This document shows, one piece after another, positions 31,119-34,327 of a stretch of 34,327 nt of DNA. The position numbers were made by a program, and so were the translations under genes. Numbering within the stretch: position 1 is the first letter of the stretch; each line of letters starts with the position of its first letter. The notes beneath the pieces were generated by a model that was not told the origin of the DNA, made no database searches, and saw nothing but the letters and a program-made list of their open reading frames with translations. This DNA is from RGIG1995 sp045645205 (GTDB lineage: Bacteria > Bacillota > Clostridia > Oscillospirales > CAG-272), in contig JAZRIJ010000017.1 of assembly GCA_045645205.1 (NCBI GenBank), positions 1-34,327 on the forward strand, in the 5' to 3' direction.

Positions 31119-33614
31119 ATGAAAAAAATGCTTGTTATTGACGGAAACAGTATTGTAAACAGAGCCTTTTACGGTATTCGTCCTTTGACTACAAAAGAAG
31201 GCCTCCATACAAATGCCGTTTACGGCTTTGTAAATATTTTGTTGAAAAACCTTCACAATATTTCTCCCGATTATGCGGCAGTTGCTTTTGACCTAAAAGC
31301 GCCTACATTCAGACACAAGGAATATGCCGAATATAAGGCAGGACGCCATGCCATGCCCGATGAATTGAAAATGCAGATGCCCTATGCAAGATTAATTGCC
31401 GAAGCGTTAGGTTTTACCGTTCTTGATAAAGAAGGATACGAGGCTGATGATATTTTGGGAACACTTGCAAGAATAGGTGAAGAAAATGGAGTTGAGGTTT
31501 TTGTTCTTACGGGAGACAAAGACTCTTTGCAGCTTATTTCTGATACTACTAAGGTGTTACTTGCAGGTAACAGTGATACTGTTACTTTTGATAGAAACAA
31601 ATTTTTTGAAAAATATACAATACAGCCTGAGCAGTTTGTTGACCTTAAAGCATTGATGGGGGATAGCTCGGACAATATTCCGGGAGTAGCCGGAGTTGGT
31701 GAAAAGACTGCTATCAAGCTTATTTCATCCGAGGGCAGTCTTGATAGCCTTTATAACGGCATTGAAAATAAGGGAATATCGGCGTCAGTTAAGCAGAAGC
31801 TTATTAATTCAAAGGATATGGCATATTTGTCTCAGTTTTTATCGCGTATAGAGAGAAATGTGCCATTGGATATAGAGCTGTCCCGTATTGAATACAAAGG
31901 TTTTGATAGCGAGGGGCTTACGGAAATATTTACAAAACTGGAGTTTTTCAATTTTATAAAGAGACTTGAGCTTACAAAGGATACTGAGACTGTGGAGTAC
32001 ACAGTTGTATCCGATGTCTTAAGTTTAGAAAAAGAAAAAACATATGCTGTTGATATAAAAAACAGCAAGGTTTATATTATTAGCGAAGGTGTTGCGGTGG
32101 TTGCCGAGCTTGGCGCTTCTTACGGCTTTTTTGCAGACAAAGAATATAAGAAAATATTATTTGATTCAAAGAAAAGTTATTCGGATTTTGCAGATATGGA
32201 CAAACAGCTTGACGGAATTGTGTTTGACGTAACATTAGGGGCATATCTTGCTGACTCGAATATGGGCAACTACGACATAGAGCATCTTACATCATCGTTT
32301 TTAAATTTAATATATGAAGAGGGTAAGACCGACAAAGCTCAGACGATATACAAGCTTTATTCTGTGCTAAAAAATACTGTAGAAGAAGCGGGAATGACAA
32401 AACTGTTACAGGATATAGAGCTGCCTTTGGCGCGCACGCTTTCCAATATGGAGAGACGCGGTTTCAGAATAGAATGGGAGGGACTTGCAAAGTACGGCGA
32501 GGTATTGGCGGGTATTGCCGAGGAGCTGACGGGAAGGATATATTTTGCGGCAGGAAGTGAGTTTAACATAAATTCACCCAAACAGCTTGGTGAGATATTG
32601 TTTGAAAAACTGAAATTTCCTGCGGTAAAAAAGACAAAGACAGGTTATTCAACAAGTGCTGAGGTGTTGGAAAAGCTTAGACCATATGCGCCCATTGTTG
32701 ATGATATTCTTGAATACAGACAGGTTGTAAAGCTGAAAAGCACATATGTTGACGGACTGCTTGCGCTTGCTGATGAAAAAGGTAAAGTGCATACAACATT
32801 TAAGCAGACCGGAACGGCAACCGGAAGACTTTCGTCTACAGAGCCGAATTTGCAGAATATCCCTGTGAGACAGGAGATGGGCAGAGAACTGCGTCGCTTC
32901 TTTATACCGGAAAATGATAATTATGTGCTCATAGATGCCGATTATTCGCAGATAGAACTGCGTTTGTTGGCGGCAATATCGGGCGATGAAACTATGATTA
33001 ACGCTTTTATTGACGGCGTTGATATTCATACGGTTACCGCTTCTCAGGTGTTCAATACACCGCTTGAGTTTGTAACTCCCGAACAGAGAAAAAGGGCAAA
33101 GGCAGTAAATTTCGGTATTATCTACGGTATGGGTGATTTTTCGCTTGCTTCTGATATAAAAGTAACAAAGAAGCAGGCTGGTGAGTATATACAGAACTAT
33201 TTTGAAAAATATCCAAAGGTAGATGAATATTTGAAAAATACTGTCGAGCAGGCAAAAAAAGATGGTTTTGTAACAACGCTTTACGGTAGAAGAAGATATA
33301 TTCCCGATTTGAAATCGGGCAAGGCTGTTTTGCGTAAGTTTGGTGAAAGAGTTGCTATGAACAGTCCTTTGCAGGGAACGGCGGCGGATATAATCAAGAT
33401 TGCAATGGTTAATACCGAAAAGGCATTGAACAAAAGCGGTATTGATGCAAGGCTTATTTTGCAGGTGCATGATGAGCTTATTGTTGAAGCTAACGTTAAC
33501 TGCGCAGAGCAGGCGAAAGAAATTCTGCAGAGAGAAATGGAGAACGCAGTAAAACTGTCCGTTCCGTTGACTGTGGAAATTCAAAGCGGAAAGAATTGGT
33601 TTGAGTGTAAGTAA
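31119..33614 (+). CDS. polA: DNA polymerase I with inactive proofreading domain
   Basis: The enzyme removes RNA primers and fills gaps. The 831-residue protein has the N-terminal 5' nuclease (about 1-280; VIDGNSIVNRAFYG, GYEADDILGT, TGDKDSLQL, and the helix-hairpin-helix DNIPGVAGVGEKTA), a middle exonuclease-like domain without the DxE and other metal ligands, as in Bacillus and clostridial Pol I, and the polymerase domain with motif A DADYSQIELRL (D606), motif B KRAKAVNFGIIYG and motif C QVHDELIVEA (D785). GGGAG precedes ATG 31119. No clear terminator follows; the next 130 bases are repeats. Confidence 0.97.
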   Translation: MKKMLVIDGNSIVNRAFYGIRPLTTKEGLHTNAVYGFVNILLKNLHNISPDYAAVAFDLKAPTFRHKEYAEYKAGRHAMPDELKMQMPYARLIAEALGFTVLDKEGYEADDILGTLARIGEENGVEVFVLTGDKDSLQLISDTTKVLLAGNSDTVTFDRNKFFEKYTIQPEQFVDLKALMGDSSDNIPGVAGVGEKTAIKLISSEGSLDSLYNGIENKGISASVKQKLINSKDMAYLSQFLSRIERNVPLDIELSRIEYKGFDSEGLTEIFTKLEFFNFIKRLELTKDTETVEYTVVSDVLSLEKEKTYAVDIKNSKVYIISEGVAVVAELGASYGFFADKEYKKILFDSKKSYSDFADMDKQLDGIVFDVTLGAYLADSNMGNYDIEHLTSSFLNLIYEEGKTDKAQTIYKLYSVLKNTVEEAGMTKLLQDIELPLARTLSNMERRGFRIEWEGLAKYGEVLAGIAEELTGRIYFAAGSEFNINSPKQLGEILFEKLKFPAVKKTKTGYSTSAEVLEKLRPYAPIVDDILEYRQVVKLKSTYVDGLLALADEKGKVHTTFKQTGTATGRLSSTEPNLQNIPVRQEMGRELRRFFIPENDNYVLIDADYSQIELRLLAAISGDETMINAFIDGVDIHTVTASQVFNTPLEFVTPEQRKRAKAVNFGIIYGMGDFSLASDIKVTKKQAGEYIQNYFEKYPKVDEYLKNTVEQAKKDGFVTTLYGRRRYIPDLKSGKAVLRKFGERVAMNSPLQGTAADIIKIAMVNTEKALNKSGIDARLILQVHDELIVEANVNCAEQAKEILQREMENAVKLSVPLTVEIQSGKNWFECK

Positions 33615-33642
33615 AACCACCACTTTTTGAAAGGAGAATTAG

Positions 33643-33666
33643 CCCTCTCCGACACACTAAAGTGTG
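33643..33666 (+). repeat. 24-base direct repeat, left copy
   Basis: The block starts CCCTCTCCGACACAC and ends in AGTGTG, and contains the palindrome CACACT-AA-AGTGTG. It is identical to 34164-34187 and lies 29 bases after the polA stop. The two copies enclose the DUF559 gene. Confidence 0.9.
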
Positions 33667-33669
33667 CCA

Positions 33670-33732
33670 CCTCTCCCGTAGGGAGAGGCAAATTAAGGCT
33701 CTCCCTACGGGAGAGCTGTCAGCGAAGCTGAC
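33670..33732. repeat. Three tandem perfect hairpins upstream of the DUF559 gene
   Basis: CCTCTCCC-GTA-GGGAGAGG (33670-33688), GCTCTCCC-TAC-GGGAGAGC (33698-33716) and GTCAGC-GAA-GCTGAC (33718-33732) follow each other. The first two are inverted versions of nearly the same sequence. Such dense palindromes are typical of dispersed REP- or MITE-like intergenic elements. Confidence 0.85.
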
Positions 33733-33741
33733 TGAGAGGGA

Positions 33742-34143
33742 ATGGGAGTGATATCTATAAAAAATATAATCAAAAGAAATCACAAACTTTTGGAAAATGC
33801 TCGAAAGTTGCGCCGCGAAATGACATCTCAAGAAAAGCATTTGTGGTATGATTATTTGAGATTTTATCCTGTTAAGATTTATAAGCAACGAATTATAGAC
33901 AATTTCATAGTAGATTTTTATTGTGCAAAGGCGAGGCTTGTAATAGAGCTTGACGGTTCACAACATTTTACGCCTGACGGAAAACATTATGATATGCTCA
34001 GAACTGATGTTATAGAAAAATATAAACTTAAAGTAATCCGTTTTTCTAACAACGATGTTGATAAAAAATTTAACGTTGTCTGTTCTGTGATTGATAGGAC
34101 AATACAAGAAAGAATAAGCGAAAAAGAAAAGTCGATAGATTAA
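33742..34143 (+). CDS. DUF559-family nuclease-like protein
   Basis: The 133-residue protein has the DUF559 pattern related to very-short-patch-repair endonucleases: ENARKLRREMTSQEKHLWY, then YKQRIIDNFIVDFYC, and VIELDGSQH, in which the spaced acidic residues and Gln form the metal site. KLKVIRFSNNDV completes the core. Function of these solo proteins is not established. ATG 33742 is only a few bases after GAGAGGG; GTG 33748 in frame is an alternative. It is enclosed by 24-base direct repeats and preceded by three hairpins, which suggests it belongs to a mobile or dispersed unit. Confidence 0.85.
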   Translation: MGVISIKNIIKRNHKLLENARKLRREMTSQEKHLWYDYLRFYPVKIYKQRIIDNFIVDFYCAKARLVIELDGSQHFTPDGKHYDMLRTDVIEKYKLKVIRFSNNDVDKKFNVVCSVIDRTIQERISEKEKSID

Positions 34144-34158
34144 GTTCTATCGGCTTTT
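34127..34158 (+). terminator. Intrinsic terminator of the DUF559 gene
   Basis: AAAAGTCGATAG pairs with CTATCGGCTTTT (one G-T pair) over an eight-base loop that includes the stop codon, followed by T. Confidence 0.85.
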
Positions 34159-34163
34159 TGTGT

Positions 34164-34187
34164 CCCTCTCCGACACACTAAAGTGTG
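34164..34187 (+). repeat. 24-base direct repeat, right copy
   Basis: Identical to 33643-33666, starting four bases after the terminator T-run. It is followed by a CTGAGT-CATTA-ACTCAG hairpin (34191-34207). Confidence 0.9.
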
Positions 34188-34218
34188 GGGCTGAGTCATT
34201 AACTCAGTCAAAAAAGAA

Positions 34219-34273
34219 AAGCGGTTATTCAATGCCGAAAGGTATTGAGTAACCGCTTGCTTTGTTGTATAAT
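34219..34273 (+). promoter_or_regulatory. Long hairpin overlapping a possible promoter at the window end
   Basis: Bases 34219-34236 pair with 34241-34258 over 18 positions (two G-T pairs) around a GAAA loop. The right arm contains TTGAGT (34245-34250), which stands 17 bases before TATAAT (34268-34273). An ACGAGGT site near 34305 and an ATG at 34324 suggest a gene that begins at the edge, but too little of it is present to name. Confidence 0.45.
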
Positions 34274-34327
34274 TTAATCACCACAAAAAACCAACAACAA
34301 AACAACGAGGTAATTGTACAACAATGA

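Noticed and set aside
32649..33623. A 324-codon minus-strand frame inside polA
   Set aside because: It lies opposite the conserved polymerase motifs and shows no domain or start signal.
33643..34187. CRISPR array
   Set aside because: Only two copies of the 24-base repeat exist and they are more than 500 bases apart with a gene between them; no cas gene is present.

Overview
The window looks like a chromosome segment of a low-to-moderate G+C, strictly anaerobic Clostridia member, most likely a gut Oscillospiraceae/Ruminococcaceae-type bacterium. The basis is a six-gene Rnf complex in the clostridial order C-D-G-E-A-B, a single-chain pyruvate:ferredoxin oxidoreductase, sigma-A promoters with near-consensus hexamers, strong GGAGG ribosome binding sites, frequent TTG starts, a DNA polymerase I with a degenerate proofreading domain, and an LPXTG-like cell-wall sorting signal. 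No species can be named from the sequence alone.

Layout. (1) 133-5249: rnfCDGEAB, a tightly overlapping operon for the membrane ferredoxin:NAD+ oxidoreductase. (2) 5615-8062: a secreted, wall-anchored protein made of two long near-identical beta-solenoid-like repeats, followed by an exported trigger-factor-like peptidyl-prolyl isomerase (8234-9307). (3) 9610-18892: a ten-gene operon from one consensus promoter (9506-9534), with mostly overlapping genes: an Ig-like membrane protein, two Wzz/BY-tyrosine-kinase fusions, an ABC exporter, a PqqD-type peptide-binding protein, a radical SAM/SPASM enzyme, a small ORF that may be its peptide substrate, an HPr-kinase-like ATPase, an S26-type peptidase and a CpsB-type tyrosine phosphatase. 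(4) 18893-19486: a noncoding zone with terminators, a palindromic element that copies the 3' end of tRNA-Trp, and tRNA-Trp itself on the minus strand. (5) 19761-23312: pyruvate:ferredoxin oxidoreductase. (6) 23411-31049: mixed housekeeping and regulatory genes: a small secreted protein, an RNHCP zinc-ribbon-like protein, a sigma factor/anti-sigma-like/lipoprotein unit, a phosphopantetheinyl transferase, queT-lplA-methyltransferase, a GNAT acetyltransferase and a NYN-domain nuclease-like protein. (7) 31119-33614: polA. (8) 33643-34187: a DUF559 nuclease-like gene between direct repeats and strong palindromes.

How the parts work together. The oxidoreductase at 19761 makes acetyl-CoA and reduced ferredoxin, and Rnf spends that ferredoxin on NAD+ reduction coupled to ion export, so the window holds both ends of the main ferredoxin energy circuit of such an anaerobe. 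The ten-gene operon is the most unusual part. It joins the parts list of a ribosomally made, radical-SAM-modified exported peptide (PqqD, rSAM, exporter, peptidase, small ORF) to a complete phosphotyrosine control module normally seen with capsule genes (two BY-kinases, CpsB phosphatase). There is no glycosyltransferase, flippase or polymerase in it. I regard it as the best candidate for an undescribed system here; its product and function are inference.
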